Origin: JAFGPS01 sp964628465
GTDB lineage: Bacteria > Planctomycetota > Phycisphaerae > Sedimentisphaerales > Anaerobacaceae
Direction: 5' to 3'
Length of the DNA: 64,000 nt
NCBI GenBank assembly: GCA_964628465.1
Contig: CAZVOA010000003.1
Coordinates: 1-64,000 of the forward strand
Shown piece after piece: positions 45,143 to 54,555 of this stretch. Each line of letters starts with the position of its first letter. Position 1 is the stretch's first letter. The notes under the pieces are model-generated. The model worked only from the letters and a program-made list of their open reading frames with translations. It ran no database searches and had not been told where the DNA came from. The position numbers and the translations under genes are program-made.

Positions 45143-47149
45143 TTACTTGTTTTTTTCAATAAATTTTTGTACCTCTTCCAGCGTTAGAAATTCCGTTGAA
45201 GAAATTCTATTCCCCCATTTACAAAACCATCTGTCAAAAATTATCTTTTTCCCCTTATGGTCCTGATCATACTGGAAAACTGTATTTTCCCTCCATGTCT
45301 CAATCTCATCAATTATCATCTGCGCCTGCTCTTCAGGTATATCTATTCTCTCTTTTTCATAAGGATCTTTCTGTAAATCGTAACAACACATAAGTTCGTG
45401 TACAGGATCATAGATGTATTTCATTTTTCCCTGCATGAAACCGGCCTGACTTTCGTACATCCAACCCGAAAAATAAACTTTGCGATCATCCTTTATTGGG
45501 CCAAGTACATTTATACCGTCAAAACCAGCTTTTTCAGTTTGAAAACCAAGCAAACTTAATAATGTAGGTGTTAAATCAATTGAACTTACCGGATTTAAAA
45601 TTACCCTGCCAGGCTCAATATTAGGAGCTTTGAGACAAAATGGCACATGCAGAAATTCATCGTATGCAATTCGGTCATGCCCGGATTGACCATGCTCTTC
45701 AAAAGCCTCGCCATGATCGCCAATTACACAAAATATTGTATTTTCCATAATTCCAAGTTTCGAAAGCTCCTGTTCAAAAGACTCGATAAATTTATCCGTA
45801 TATTCTATAGTTTGCTTATACCTTTCGATTTCTTCTTTCGGCTGTTCGCCGTACCATTCAGGAACCTCATATGTATCATGGGTGACGGAACACATTATTG
45901 TCAGCAGAAACGGTTTATTCTTAGCTTTTATCCATTCTTTTACAGGCTCAATCAGGGCATATTCATCACTGCCAAGATAACTTACATATGTATTTGGATC
46001 GTTGAGATTATCCCGCGACCAGAATTTATCAAATCCAAGGTTATAAACCAGCCCGGGCCTGCACTCAAAATTACCTCTTGCGGACTGAAAAAAAGCTGTT
46101 TTATAATTAAGCTGGTCTTCGAGGATAGTCGCTAAACTTGAATAAGATTTTGAAATCGGTACTGCTTCTACAATATCCTGTGAGGCAGACGCGTATCTTC
46201 CCGTCATTAAACTAAAAATAGCTTTTGTTGTATGAGATAATGTCGAACGCATATTCGAAAAAAATACCCCTTGTTTCGCAAGATTCACGAGATAAGGTGT
46301 TTTAACATCAGAATTGCCGCCAAATGAAGTTTTTTCATACTGTACGCCTTCAAGAATTATTACCACGATATTATATTTATTCATTTGAGAACCAAGAGGA
46401 ACCTTAATCTGGTCATGAAAAGGCACTCTTCGTGTAGGTTCCTGCGGCGGTTTATGATTACGTGAGAATAAATTAACAATGCCCTTTATCTGTGCGTTAT
46501 ATTGCAGCTCCAACGATACCGGCTGAGAAGGCCTGCTTTTTATTAAAAATGGGCGTAAAAAAATAGCAGAAAGGCAAATAACAATACTGGTAACGAACCT
46601 TATAAAAAATCGTTTATGATTATAATTTGGTTTTTTGGGTTTAGTTAATACATAGCAAAAAAAAGAAATCGCGATCACGCCGGGTAATAGTAAAAGAATT
46701 GATGTTATAGGTACTTTTGTTAAATTTTTCCCTACCATGCTTAACGCAATTATTGGCTCACGTATAACAGTCAGTAAAACCCGCGGCAATATCTGAGTTC
46801 CCGTTCTGATTAACCAGCCTGCATTGACAAAAGACCAGAAGCAAATCACCGCTGATATAATTGTCACCGTACGAATTACCCTTTTCCTTGGATAAATAAA
46901 ACATAAAAAAGCAAAAATCACCTCAATACCAACAAAAAACGAGATGTCTGAAAGAATCCACCCCGGATATTGATGTGTCATTAAATTTCGTTTGGCATAG
47001 AAATATTTAACTGTTAGGGTGCATAATAACGCTAAAAACATTATTATTGTATAAGGCCGAGCTGTTGAATAGTCAAAAATTGCTCGGTTAAACTTATCAC
47101 GTTTTTCTATGATAATATTTTTTACAGGTTCTAATCTCATGGTCAGCAA
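45143..47149 (-). CDS. LtaS/MdoB-like membrane phosphotransferase of the alkaline phosphatase superfamily
   Basis: 668 residues. Five N-terminal membrane helices (about 30-190) precede a periplasmic sulfatase-type domain: NIVVIILEGVQYEKTSFGG (first metal Glu), STLSHTTKAIFSLMTGRYA with the likely Thr nucleophile, and CVIGDHGEAFEEHGQSGHDRIAYDEFLHVPF with the GDHGE and His metal ligands. The family transfers phosphoglycerol or phosphoethanolamine to polymers or lipids (LtaS, MdoB, EptA-like). In a Gram-negative cell wall teichoic acid is unlikely, so glucan, lipid or glycan decoration is inferred. Divergent from marR across a 450-base spacer. Confidence 0.85.
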   Translation of the reverse strand: MLTMRLEPVKNIIIEKRDKFNRAIFDYSTARPYTIIMFLALLCTLTVKYFYAKRNLMTHQYPGWILSDISFFVGIEVIFAFLCFIYPRKRVIRTVTIISAVICFWSFVNAGWLIRTGTQILPRVLLTVIREPIIALSMVGKNLTKVPITSILLLLPGVIAISFFCYVLTKPKKPNYNHKRFFIRFVTSIVICLSAIFLRPFLIKSRPSQPVSLELQYNAQIKGIVNLFSRNHKPPQEPTRRVPFHDQIKVPLGSQMNKYNIVVIILEGVQYEKTSFGGNSDVKTPYLVNLAKQGVFFSNMRSTLSHTTKAIFSLMTGRYASASQDIVEAVPISKSYSSLATILEDQLNYKTAFFQSARGNFECRPGLVYNLGFDKFWSRDNLNDPNTYVSYLGSDEYALIEPVKEWIKAKNKPFLLTIMCSVTHDTYEVPEWYGEQPKEEIERYKQTIEYTDKFIESFEQELSKLGIMENTIFCVIGDHGEAFEEHGQSGHDRIAYDEFLHVPFCLKAPNIEPGRVILNPVSSIDLTPTLLSLLGFQTEKAGFDGINVLGPIKDDRKVYFSGWMYESQAGFMQGKMKYIYDPVHELMCCYDLQKDPYEKERIDIPEEQAQMIIDEIETWRENTVFQYDQDHKGKKIIFDRWFCKWGNRISSTEFLTLEEVQKFIEKNK

Positions 47150-47373
47150 GATTACATTAAAAATCTATAAGTATCAAGCGATATTCTTTTCAGGAAAATA
47201 GTATCAACTGAAAGATGTTATCTTCTAACAATGTATATATAACTAATTTAATATAAAAGAAAAAGACAGTAGTATTCTTAATATATACTGTGAGATTGTT
47301 GGATTTATTCAAATAATAATTCATAAAACGTTAATTTTCAAAGAATTATGAATGAAATTGTGTTTTTTTGTGC

Positions 47374-47494
47374 TGTGGATAACCTGATAGATTTCTTATG
47401 AGATTGTGAGTGTAATTTAATGTAACTTAACATGTAAACAAACTGAGATTTTTAAGTGTGTGTTATATGAAACATACTTAACAGGTTATCAACA
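47374..47494. promoter_or_regulatory. Inverted pair of DnaA-box-like 13-mers
   Basis: TGTGGATAACCTG (47374-47386) contains a perfect DnaA box on the minus strand. CAGGTTATCAACA (47482-47494) is its near-exact inverse with a one-mismatch box. The AT-rich sequence between and around them lies upstream of marR. They may be DnaA sites or an operator for another regulator. Confidence 0.4.
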
Positions 47495-47531
47495 ATGATA
47501 AAAATATAAAAAAAATTAATGAAAAATTGTT

Positions 47532-47561
47532 TTGACAATATAGTTTAGTAGGCAATAATAC
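47532..47561 (+). promoter_or_regulatory. Sigma-70 promoter of marR and activase
   Basis: TTGACA (47532-47537), an 18-base spacer and TAATAC (47556-47561); predicted RNA start about 35 bases before the marR start codon. Confidence 0.6.
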
Positions 47562-47602
47562 ACATATTAACAATAATAACATAATATAAAATGAGGTTAA
47601 TA

Positions 47603-48070
47603 ATGTCTCTTGAAATAGAACTTGGTTTAAACCAACCTGTTGATTTGCTTGCACACGAAGCACTGCTTAGTACTTATTACACAGCGTCGTATTTGCGTAA
47701 AAAAGCGGAGCATTTTCTTCAGCCGTTTGGTTTAACCGATGTTCAGTTCAACCTGATGATGCTCCTTAAACATCAGAGCAGGAAGAATGAAGGCCTGACA
47801 CAGGCTCAGTTAAGCAGTATGATGCTTGTCAATCGAGCGAATACTACAGCTCTTTTGGATCGTATGGAAAGAGCTGGATTTGTAACTCGTACATCATCCA
47901 CTTATGACAGGAGATCAAATATAATAGTTCTTACGGAATCAGGTCGGGAACTGCTCGATAGAATTGAGCCGCTTTATGCACAGGAAGTAAAAAGAATAAT
48001 GGATGTGCTTCTTGAAGATGAACAAAAGAGACTCATTGGATTATTGGAACAAATAAGAGGTAATATTTAA
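47603..48070 (+). CDS. MarR family transcriptional regulator
   Basis: About 155 residues from the ATG at 47603, which has GAGG six bases upstream (an ATG at 47591 lacks a site). Winged helix-turn-helix: AEHFLQPFGLTDVQFNLMMLL for the dimer/helix part, LTQAQLSSMMLVNRANTTALLDRMERAGFVTR for the recognition helix, and TYDRRSNIIVLTESGREL for the wing with the conserved DRR. It is 38 bases before the giant activase gene and probably represses its own operon in response to a ligand. An operator was not fixed. Confidence 0.92.
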   Translation: MSLEIELGLNQPVDLLAHEALLSTYYTASYLRKKAEHFLQPFGLTDVQFNLMMLLKHQSRKNEGLTQAQLSSMMLVNRANTTALLDRMERAGFVTRTSSTYDRRSNIIVLTESGRELLDRIEPLYAQEVKRIMDVLLEDEQKRLIGLLEQIRGNI

Positions 48071-48108
48071 GTAAATCAACATTCTTCTAAGGAGATAAAG
48101 AGGAAAAT

Positions 48109-51100
48109 ATGAATAATCGCAATAATAATGATAATTCAATAAAAAAGTTATATGTTGGCATTGATGTTGGCAGCAGTGCGGTACATTGTGTTGTTTTGAA
48201 TGAAAACCGTGAAATAGTTCATTCATCTAATCCTATTCTGCATTTTGCCAATCCTATCGGTGCTATTCATGAAGCATGGCTGGAAATAACAAAAATATTT
48301 CCGGAAGAAAATATAAAAAGCACATCATTTACCGGAAGCGGTGCAGTCTCTTTTCCTGAAGTTATGGAAGGAGCAACCTATATTTATGATAGTGTCGCTA
48401 TCCCCAAGGGTGCCGAAGTTATTATGCCGCAGGCGCAGTATATATTTCACATAGGCGCAAAGGATCCTTACTTTTTCAATTTGAAGGAAATATATAAAAA
48501 GAAAACTATTCAGGAGTGGAGAACAGGGACAAAATGCGGCGGCGGTTCGGGTACACTTATAGAAAAACAATGCAGAAGACTATTTGAAGGTGACGTTGCT
48601 AATCCTGGATTGGAAGATACAGCACATGCGAAAGATAAAAATGAAAAAGAGCATATCAGAATAAGAAACAGAAAAAAACTTCAGGCTCGTCTTGAGAAAA
48701 TGTTTCATGAAGCTGAACATGAAGCGAAAAAATCCAAAGAACCATGCGAATTTCTCGCACGCTGCGGCGTTGTGATTCAATCCGACCTTATTCACAAACA
48801 GAATGAAGGCACCACAAGACAAGATAATCTTGCGGGTTTGTTCATGACTGTCGCGAGGAATTATATAATCGATGTTCTCGGTGCAAGACAATTCGATGGC
48901 GAGAGTGACCATCAGGTAGCTATTGCTACAGGCGGCGTTTTCACAAATGACCTTATTCGAAAAAATCTTCAGGGATTTCTCGGTATTGAAATTATCAGGC
49001 CGGAGCAATTCCATAATATAGCCGCTGTGGGGGCCGCTCTTAAAGGAATGGAAAGCGGATGCGGATACATTTTTAAATTGTCTGAACTTGAAAAAGTTTC
49101 AGCTCATGGCAGGGAGAAAAGAAAATTCGCCCCGCCAATTTCGGATTATTTATCGAAAGTTAATGAAGAAAGTCTCTCATTAACCGATGATATCCCGGCA
49201 AATACTGAAGTTGTACTCGGTATAGATGGAGGAAGTACAACGACAAAAGGAGCGCTTGTCGAAATAAATACAGGAAAATTACTTGATAAATTATATATTA
49301 AAACTCACGGCAATCCAGAAGAATCACTCAAGCGGGTTCTGAAATATTTGAGCAGGCACAAAGACAAAGTAATTATAAAAGGAGTCGGAGCGACAGGCTC
49401 GGCAAGAAAACTCTATGAGAAAATATTAGTAAGCAAGAAAAAATCGAAAGAAATTGCCGAAAAGAAATTCGAACTCACAGACAGAGTCACCGACGAGATT
49501 ACATGTCACGCGCTTGGTGTAAGGCATTATAATAATAAAATCGATACTATATTCGAAATCGGCGGCCAGGATATGAAATTCACCAGCTTCGCGAAAGACG
49601 GGACAGTCAAGGAAGCGAAAATGAATTACAGTTGCCAGGCTGGTTCGGGACAGACTCTTGAAAATATGGCCGACATAATAAACCTGAAAGTCGAGAGTTC
49701 TTTACAAACCGCCGCACTTAGCGCCAAGAGAGTTCCCCTTATAGATTCGACCTGCGGCGTGTTCATGGAAATGGACGAGAACAGGCTCATCGCTGAAGGA
49801 TTCAGCAAAGAAGAAATCGCGGCTGCTATTCTTCGCGGTACAGCGGCAAGCTATTATTATAAATTCGTAGGCGGTTCACAGCACGCCGGAGTGAAATGTT
49901 CCGCACAGGGTGGACCTGCACTTGGTAAGGCTTTCCTTGCCGCACTGGCACAGGTTTCTGAAAAAGAAATTGAAGCATATCCTCACAGAGAAATGTTTGG
50001 AGCATGGGGGCAGGCACTTGATATTATCGAAAATATAAAACGCCTCGAAAAAGAAGGAAAGCAATATGGCACAGCGTTCAGGGGATGGGAAATAATTGAT
50101 ATGCCGTTCGATAAACGCATGACTACATGCAGGGAATTGTTCGGTGACAAAAGCTGTGGAATCAGAGATTGCAAGCTTGAAATATTCTCTATCGAAGACG
50201 ATGAAATTATTACAGGCGGTTTCTGCCCGAAAGGAAATTCCGAAACATCGAGGAAACCAAAAACAAATTATGTCGATAAATATCACAAAATATATGAAAA
50301 ACATTTCAAAAAATATGGTCTTTTACTCGATGAAATAGAAAGCGGAAAAGCAGAGAAGAAACCTGGAATCACTGTCGGTATAAAACGCAGTACGGCGACT
50401 CTCGGAGAAAAAGGAATCTGGAGTGCGGCGATTTTAAGTAAACTTGGTTTCTGCCCGGTAGTGACACCGAGAACAACAAAGGAAATAGCGAATGTAGGTG
50501 TGAATAACTCCCGTACGGAATTCTGTATAGCAAGGAAATTAGCGACAGGTCACGCAGCCGCGTTGAACGATAGTCCGGCGGTTGAATTTCTATTTAATCC
50601 AAGCTTTATTGAAATAAGAAATGAGAATCCGCCGCATTTGAAATACTGTATTTATACAGAGTCGGAAGGTTATGTGCTGAATGATGTTCTTTCTCTCGAT
50701 AAGAGTAAACAGTTAAATCCTATTCTGCATTTTGGAGATAATGAAATTCTTATAAGAGCATTTAAGCAGGAATTTGACAGGCTCGGAATGAAATATACCA
50801 ACAGTCAAATAAAAGAAGCGATTCTGTATGCGGACGAAGCGGAAAAACAGTTCAAACAAGAGTTGTTCGAGGAAGGTGACAAATTCATATCGAGAATAGA
50901 ATCGACCAATGATAAAGCATATGTTGGAATAGGAAGAGATTATGTCGTCCTCGATCCTGAAGCAAGTTCGAATTCCGGCTCGATGTTCTCCCAGGTTAGA
51001 GGACTGGATTATATACCGCAGATTTTCCTCGAATATAAATTCAGGGACATTCCTCTTGATGAAATCGTGGAAAACGAGTTCTGGGTAGAGAGTGTCAGAA

Positions 51101-52815
51101 TACTTCAGGCGGGTTTATACGTAGCCAAACATCCTAATTTATTCGCGATACGAATGATGAATTTCGCTTGCGGACCTGATAGTCTGAAGGTTTATCAGGA
51201 AGAAAAGATTCAGCAGGCGGCGGGTAAACCTGTTCTTGTCCTGCTGACAGACGCGCAGACAAATAACGCTCCATTCGTCACAAGAACTGAAGCGCACGAA
51301 AGAGTTGTAAGCCAGACGTCACCTGTAAAGATGAATATGGAAAATCTTAAGATAAGAAAAACTAATAAAGCAGACCAAAGAACCTGGCTCATTCCGTATA
51401 TGGGTGACGCAAGTCATGTTGCGGCGGCGGGGCTGCGGAGTTTCGGCGTAGATGCGATTGTATTACCTACAAATACACAGCTTGGCTATGAAATAGCGCG
51501 CAAACATATTTATACCGAGGTATGTTACCCGCTGAAAGGGGTAGTTGGTGACGCGATAGGTTTTCTCACAGAAAGAATCAGAGAGTTCGGAAAAGAGTAC
51601 GTAGAAAAAAATTATCTTGTAATGATGCCGACAACGAGTGGTCCATGCAGGTTCGGAAAATACACCGAGCTTGTCCGGGAGTTTCTCGACAGGGAAGATT
51701 TACAGAAAGTCCCTGTTGCGGGACCGTCTTCTGTAACTGACTATTATGATATACCTTTCCCAAGAGCATTGAGCGCATCGGAAAAAATGAAAATGCAGCA
51801 GATTCTCTACAAGGGAGTAAAAGCCTCCGACCTTCTCGAAGATATTTATTTGAGATTTAATCCTTATGCTGTGGATAAAGAAGAAATTGCGCAATTAAGA
51901 CAAGACAGACTTTCTGCTCTTGAAAAAGTTGTGGAAAAGGGTGCCGAAGTTAATGATATTGTCCAGTGGGGAAAAGAAACCGTTTCACTATTTAAAAAGA
52001 TTAAACTTACTCAAACAGAAAGATTCCCACTCGTATTGTATATTGGTGAAATATACATGAGGATGCACGATCCATATACAGGTTTTGTTATCAGGCAGCT
52101 CGAACAGCAGGGCCTTGAAATTGTAAGGGACCCGGTGACGGACTGGATTGATTATGTAAATAAAATGAACCGCAGGAATAAAAAGAGAGACTTTGGCCTG
52201 GCGTTTAAGAGTATGAATTTCTCAAGAATATCAAAAGTTGGAAAAGAATTCGCGAAATCAGCACTGAAAGCGAAATATATATCATCAGTCGAAAGCAAAA
52301 TTTCAGAGCCGTTCCATGAAGTACTCGAAGGCCGTCATGTTTTGCCCAAGCCGATGGAAATGATTGAGATAATGGAAAAGAATCATGAATTCCACGGCAA
52401 CATAGAAGGTGAATCACCGTTGAGCTCAGCTATCGCGTATCACTTGATGAATGACATGATTACTCCTCATGGTGACGTATATGTATCCGGTATTTTCCAC
52501 GTTGGGCCGTTTACATGTATGCAGGAGGGCGTCGCGACCGCAAAAATCGAAGGAATGGCAAAAGAACTTCGCAAGCGCAAACCGGATTTGGTTTTCCCGA
52601 TAATTCACGCCTTCTTCGGAGATTCGGCGGGCGCGAATCTCGATTCGGAAATTGCGGTTTTCACTGAGCAATGCTACCAAAAACAGGGAATGCTCAAGAT
52701 GAAATTCCATCCTCATCCACCAGTTACGGCTGATTCCAAAAAACAGGAGATAAAGCCGATTCCTGTTCGAGAGGAGAAGAAAGAAAAAGTTTCACGAACA
52801 AATTCTATAAAGTAA
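48109..52815 (+). CDS. Giant BcrAD/BadFG-type acyl-CoA dehydratase activase (fused, with DUF2229)
   Basis: 1568 residues. Two ASKHA ATPase domains in tandem: about 10-330 (VGIDVGSSAVHCVVL) and 367-640 (VLGIDGGSTTTKGALVE, IFEIGGQDMKF). The [4Fe-4S] cysteines of this family are visible in both: Cys143 and Cys219 in the first, Cys509 (NYSCQAGSGQ) and Cys549 (DSTCGVFMEMD) in the second. From about 750 comes a DUF2229 domain (GITVGIKRSTATLGEKGIW), and from about 1080 an HgdB-like dehydratase-subunit region. The small relatives use ATP to push an electron into 2-hydroxyacyl-CoA dehydratases or benzoyl-CoA reductase. This fused form is widespread in anaerobes but its substrate is not known. In an operon with MarR. 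Confidence 0.9.
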   Translation: MNNRNNNDNSIKKLYVGIDVGSSAVHCVVLNENREIVHSSNPILHFANPIGAIHEAWLEITKIFPEENIKSTSFTGSGAVSFPEVMEGATYIYDSVAIPKGAEVIMPQAQYIFHIGAKDPYFFNLKEIYKKKTIQEWRTGTKCGGGSGTLIEKQCRRLFEGDVANPGLEDTAHAKDKNEKEHIRIRNRKKLQARLEKMFHEAEHEAKKSKEPCEFLARCGVVIQSDLIHKQNEGTTRQDNLAGLFMTVARNYIIDVLGARQFDGESDHQVAIATGGVFTNDLIRKNLQGFLGIEIIRPEQFHNIAAVGAALKGMESGCGYIFKLSELEKVSAHGREKRKFAPPISDYLSKVNEESLSLTDDIPANTEVVLGIDGGSTTTKGALVEINTGKLLDKLYIKTHGNPEESLKRVLKYLSRHKDKVIIKGVGATGSARKLYEKILVSKKKSKEIAEKKFELTDRVTDEITCHALGVRHYNNKIDTIFEIGGQDMKFTSFAKDGTVKEAKMNYSCQAGSGQTLENMADIINLKVESSLQTAALSAKRVPLIDSTCGVFMEMDENRLIAEGFSKEEIAAAILRGTAASYYYKFVGGSQHAGVKCSAQGGPALGKAFLAALAQVSEKEIEAYPHREMFGAWGQALDIIENIKRLEKEGKQYGTAFRGWEIIDMPFDKRMTTCRELFGDKSCGIRDCKLEIFSIEDDEIITGGFCPKGNSETSRKPKTNYVDKYHKIYEKHFKKYGLLLDEIESGKAEKKPGITVGIKRSTATLGEKGIWSAAILSKLGFCPVVTPRTTKEIANVGVNNSRTEFCIARKLATGHAAALNDSPAVEFLFNPSFIEIRNENPPHLKYCIYTESEGYVLNDVLSLDKSKQLNPILHFGDNEILIRAFKQEFDRLGMKYTNSQIKEAILYADEAEKQFKQELFEEGDKFISRIESTNDKAYVGIGRDYVVLDPEASSNSGSMFSQVRGLDYIPQIFLEYKFRDIPLDEIVENEFWVESVRILQAGLYVAKHPNLFAIRMMNFACGPDSLKVYQEEKIQQAAGKPVLVLLTDAQTNNAPFVTRTEAHERVVSQTSPVKMNMENLKIRKTNKADQRTWLIPYMGDASHVAAAGLRSFGVDAIVLPTNTQLGYEIARKHIYTEVCYPLKGVVGDAIGFLTERIREFGKEYVEKNYLVMMPTTSGPCRFGKYTELVREFLDREDLQKVPVAGPSSVTDYYDIPFPRALSASEKMKMQQILYKGVKASDLLEDIYLRFNPYAVDKEEIAQLRQDRLSALEKVVEKGAEVNDIVQWGKETVSLFKKIKLTQTERFPLVLYIGEIYMRMHDPYTGFVIRQLEQQGLEIVRDPVTDWIDYVNKMNRRNKKRDFGLAFKSMNFSRISKVGKEFAKSALKAKYISSVESKISEPFHEVLEGRHVLPKPMEMIEIMEKNHEFHGNIEGESPLSSAIAYHLMNDMITPHGDVYVSGIFHVGPFTCMQEGVATAKIEGMAKELRKRKPDLVFPIIHAFFGDSAGANLDSEIAVFTEQCYQKQGMLKMKFHPHPPVTADSKKQEIKPIPVREEKKEKVSRTNSIK

Positions 52816-52925
52816 TAAGTTTGCTTTTTTTGTTTTTTAAGCTAAAATCTTCCCGATGTTTCGAGGTATGAAACAGAAGTGCAAAATTTAGATTAATTTT
52901 AACCTTATAAGGATAGAAGGAAGAA

Positions 52926-53819
52926 ATGATGAATAATGCGGTCTTAAAAACTAATGTTGAAGGATACAACCCGATAAGAGGTAAAGTACGCGATATTTAT
53001 AACTTAGGCGAACAATTACTCATCGTAGCGACTGACAGGATAAGTGCTTTCGATGTAGTAATGTCCAACGGCATACCCAAAAAAGGAATCGTTCTTACGC
53101 AAATTTCTAAATTCTGGTTCGACTATCTTACCGGTATTGAAAACCATCTGATTTCAGACGACATAAGTGATTTTCCTGAACCTTTCTGTAATTCTCCCGA
53201 GCAGTTCGCGGGACGAAGTATGCTCGTTAAAAAGGGAAAGGTTCTTCCGATAGAGTGCGTTATCCGCGGCTACCTCGCAGGCTCCGGCTGGAAAGAATAT
53301 AAACAAAGCCAGACAGTATGCGGCCAGAAACTCCCAAGAGGTTTGACACAATGCCAGAAACTTCCTGAGTTGATTTTTACACCCGCGACAAAAGCTGAAC
53401 GCGGTGAGCATGATGAGAATATCAGCTTCGAGAGATGTGCGAAAATAGTTGGTATGGAAACGGCTGAATATGTTCGCGACAAGAGTATGGAAATATTTGA
53501 GGCAGCGAGTAAATACGCAGAAACAAAAGGAATAATCTTAGCCGATACGAAATTCGAATGGGCAATTTACGACGACAGATTGATTCTCGTTGACGAAGTT
53601 TTGACGCCAGATTCATCGCGTTTCTGGCCTGCGGATAAATACGAAGCCGGACGCGACCAGGAAAGTTTCGATAAGCAGTTTGTTCGCAATTATCTCGAAG
53701 AAATAAAATTCGACAAATCAGGTCCCGGCGTAAAATTACCCGAAGATATCATCGCAAAAACAAGCGATAAATACATCCAGGCCTACGAACAGCTTACCGG
53801 CAATAAATTCAAATTTTAA
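52926..53819 (+). CDS. purC: Phosphoribosylaminoimidazole-succinocarboxamide synthase
   Basis: SAICAR synthetase of purine synthesis, joining aspartate to CAIR with ATP. 297 residues, the longer yeast-like form. Motifs: GKVRDIYNLGEQLLIVATDRISAFDVV (nucleotide loop and SAICAR signature 1), ECVIRGYLAGSGWKEY, and LVDEVLTPDSSRFWPAD (signature 2). AGAAGGAAGAA precedes the double ATG. It is alone on its transcript with a terminator behind. Confidence 0.97.
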   Translation: MMNNAVLKTNVEGYNPIRGKVRDIYNLGEQLLIVATDRISAFDVVMSNGIPKKGIVLTQISKFWFDYLTGIENHLISDDISDFPEPFCNSPEQFAGRSMLVKKGKVLPIECVIRGYLAGSGWKEYKQSQTVCGQKLPRGLTQCQKLPELIFTPATKAERGEHDENISFERCAKIVGMETAEYVRDKSMEIFEAASKYAETKGIILADTKFEWAIYDDRLILVDEVLTPDSSRFWPADKYEAGRDQESFDKQFVRNYLEEIKFDKSGPGVKLPEDIIAKTSDKYIQAYEQLTGNKFKF

Positions 53820-53850
53820 TAAATAATCAGACATATTATTGTTGATTAAT

Positions 53851-53881
53851 AAAGCCCTGCATTTTATGCCGGGCTTTTTTT
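53851..53881 (+). terminator. Intrinsic terminator after purC
   Basis: AAAGCCC (53851-53857) and GGGCTTT (53871-53877) form the stem, followed by T residues to 53881. Confidence 0.85.
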
Positions 53882-53948
53882 ATGCGTTAAAAAAATATTT
53901 TATACTAAAATATTAGTTTTAGTTGTTATATATATGATAATCGATTGT

Positions 53949-53994
53949 ACTCCATATGGAGTCCTTAAGACTGAATTCAGTAAGGATATCCTTA
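53949..53994. promoter_or_regulatory. Three contiguous perfect palindromes abutting the ECF sigma start
   Basis: ACTCCATATGGAGT (53949-53962), ACTGAATTCAGT (53970-53981) and TAAGGATATCCTTA (53981-53994) are each perfect palindromes. The first two are linked by the bulged near-palindrome AGTCCTTAAGACT. The third contains the ribosome-binding AAGGA and ends exactly at the ATG. They may be dimer operators, or small RNA hairpins that hide the ribosome-binding site. Confidence 0.6.
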
Positions 53995-54555
53995 ATGCTT
54001 GAAGATAAGCTGTTAATATTGAAGTTTAATCGCGGCAGCCGCGAGGCTTTGCAGGCTATTTACGAAAAGTATAAGGACGATTTAGTTACATTAGCAGCTG
54101 CTCTTTTAATTGATGTGAACCTGGCTGAAGATGTTGTGCATGATGTTTTTGTTTCTTTTATTGAATCGGCGAGTAAATTTCGTTTAACCGGAAGTCTCAA
54201 AGGTTATCTTGCAACTTGTGTCGCGAATAATGCCCGAAATATGATAAAAGCGGGCAAAAGACATCAAGCCGCAGATATCGACGAAGCAAAACAGTTTGAA
54301 TATTCCGGCAATCCTGACAATCTCGCGATTTTCGGCGAGGAATTACGGCAGTTAAGCTGGGCGTTGGAGCAGTTACCTTTCGAGCAGCGGGAGGTTTTAA
54401 TCCTGCATTCTTACAGCGGCTTGAACTTCAGAACAATCGCGGCTCAACAGAATGTTTCAATAAATACCATACAGGGGCGCTACCGGTACGGCATGGATAA
54501 ACTGCGGTCTTTGTTAAATAGTGAGGTGCAAAAATGCGACCTGCAGAAGAAATAA
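53995..54555 (+). CDS. ECF-type RNA polymerase sigma factor
   Basis: About 187 residues from the ATG at 53995 (AAGGA eight bases upstream); an ATG at 53956 is in frame, but its codons run through the palindromes. Region 2 is ALQAIYEKYKDDLVTLAAALLIDVNLAEDVVHDVFVSFI with DVNLAEDVVHDVF for -10 recognition and core binding; region 4 is LPFEQREVLILHSYSGLNFRTIAAQQNVSINTIQGRYRYGMDKL for the -35. The stop overlaps the next gene by 22 bases, which implies translational coupling with the presumed anti-sigma partner. Confidence 0.93.
   Translation: MLEDKLLILKFNRGSREALQAIYEKYKDDLVTLAAALLIDVNLAEDVVHDVFVSFIESASKFRLTGSLKGYLATCVANNARNMIKAGKRHQAADIDEAKQFEYSGNPDNLAIFGEELRQLSWALEQLPFEQREVLILHSYSGLNFRTIAAQQNVSINTIQGRYRYGMDKLRSLLNSEVQKCDLQKK

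Noticed and set aside
49876..50304. 142-residue minus-strand frame inside the giant activase
   Set aside because: Shadow of a long conserved coding region.
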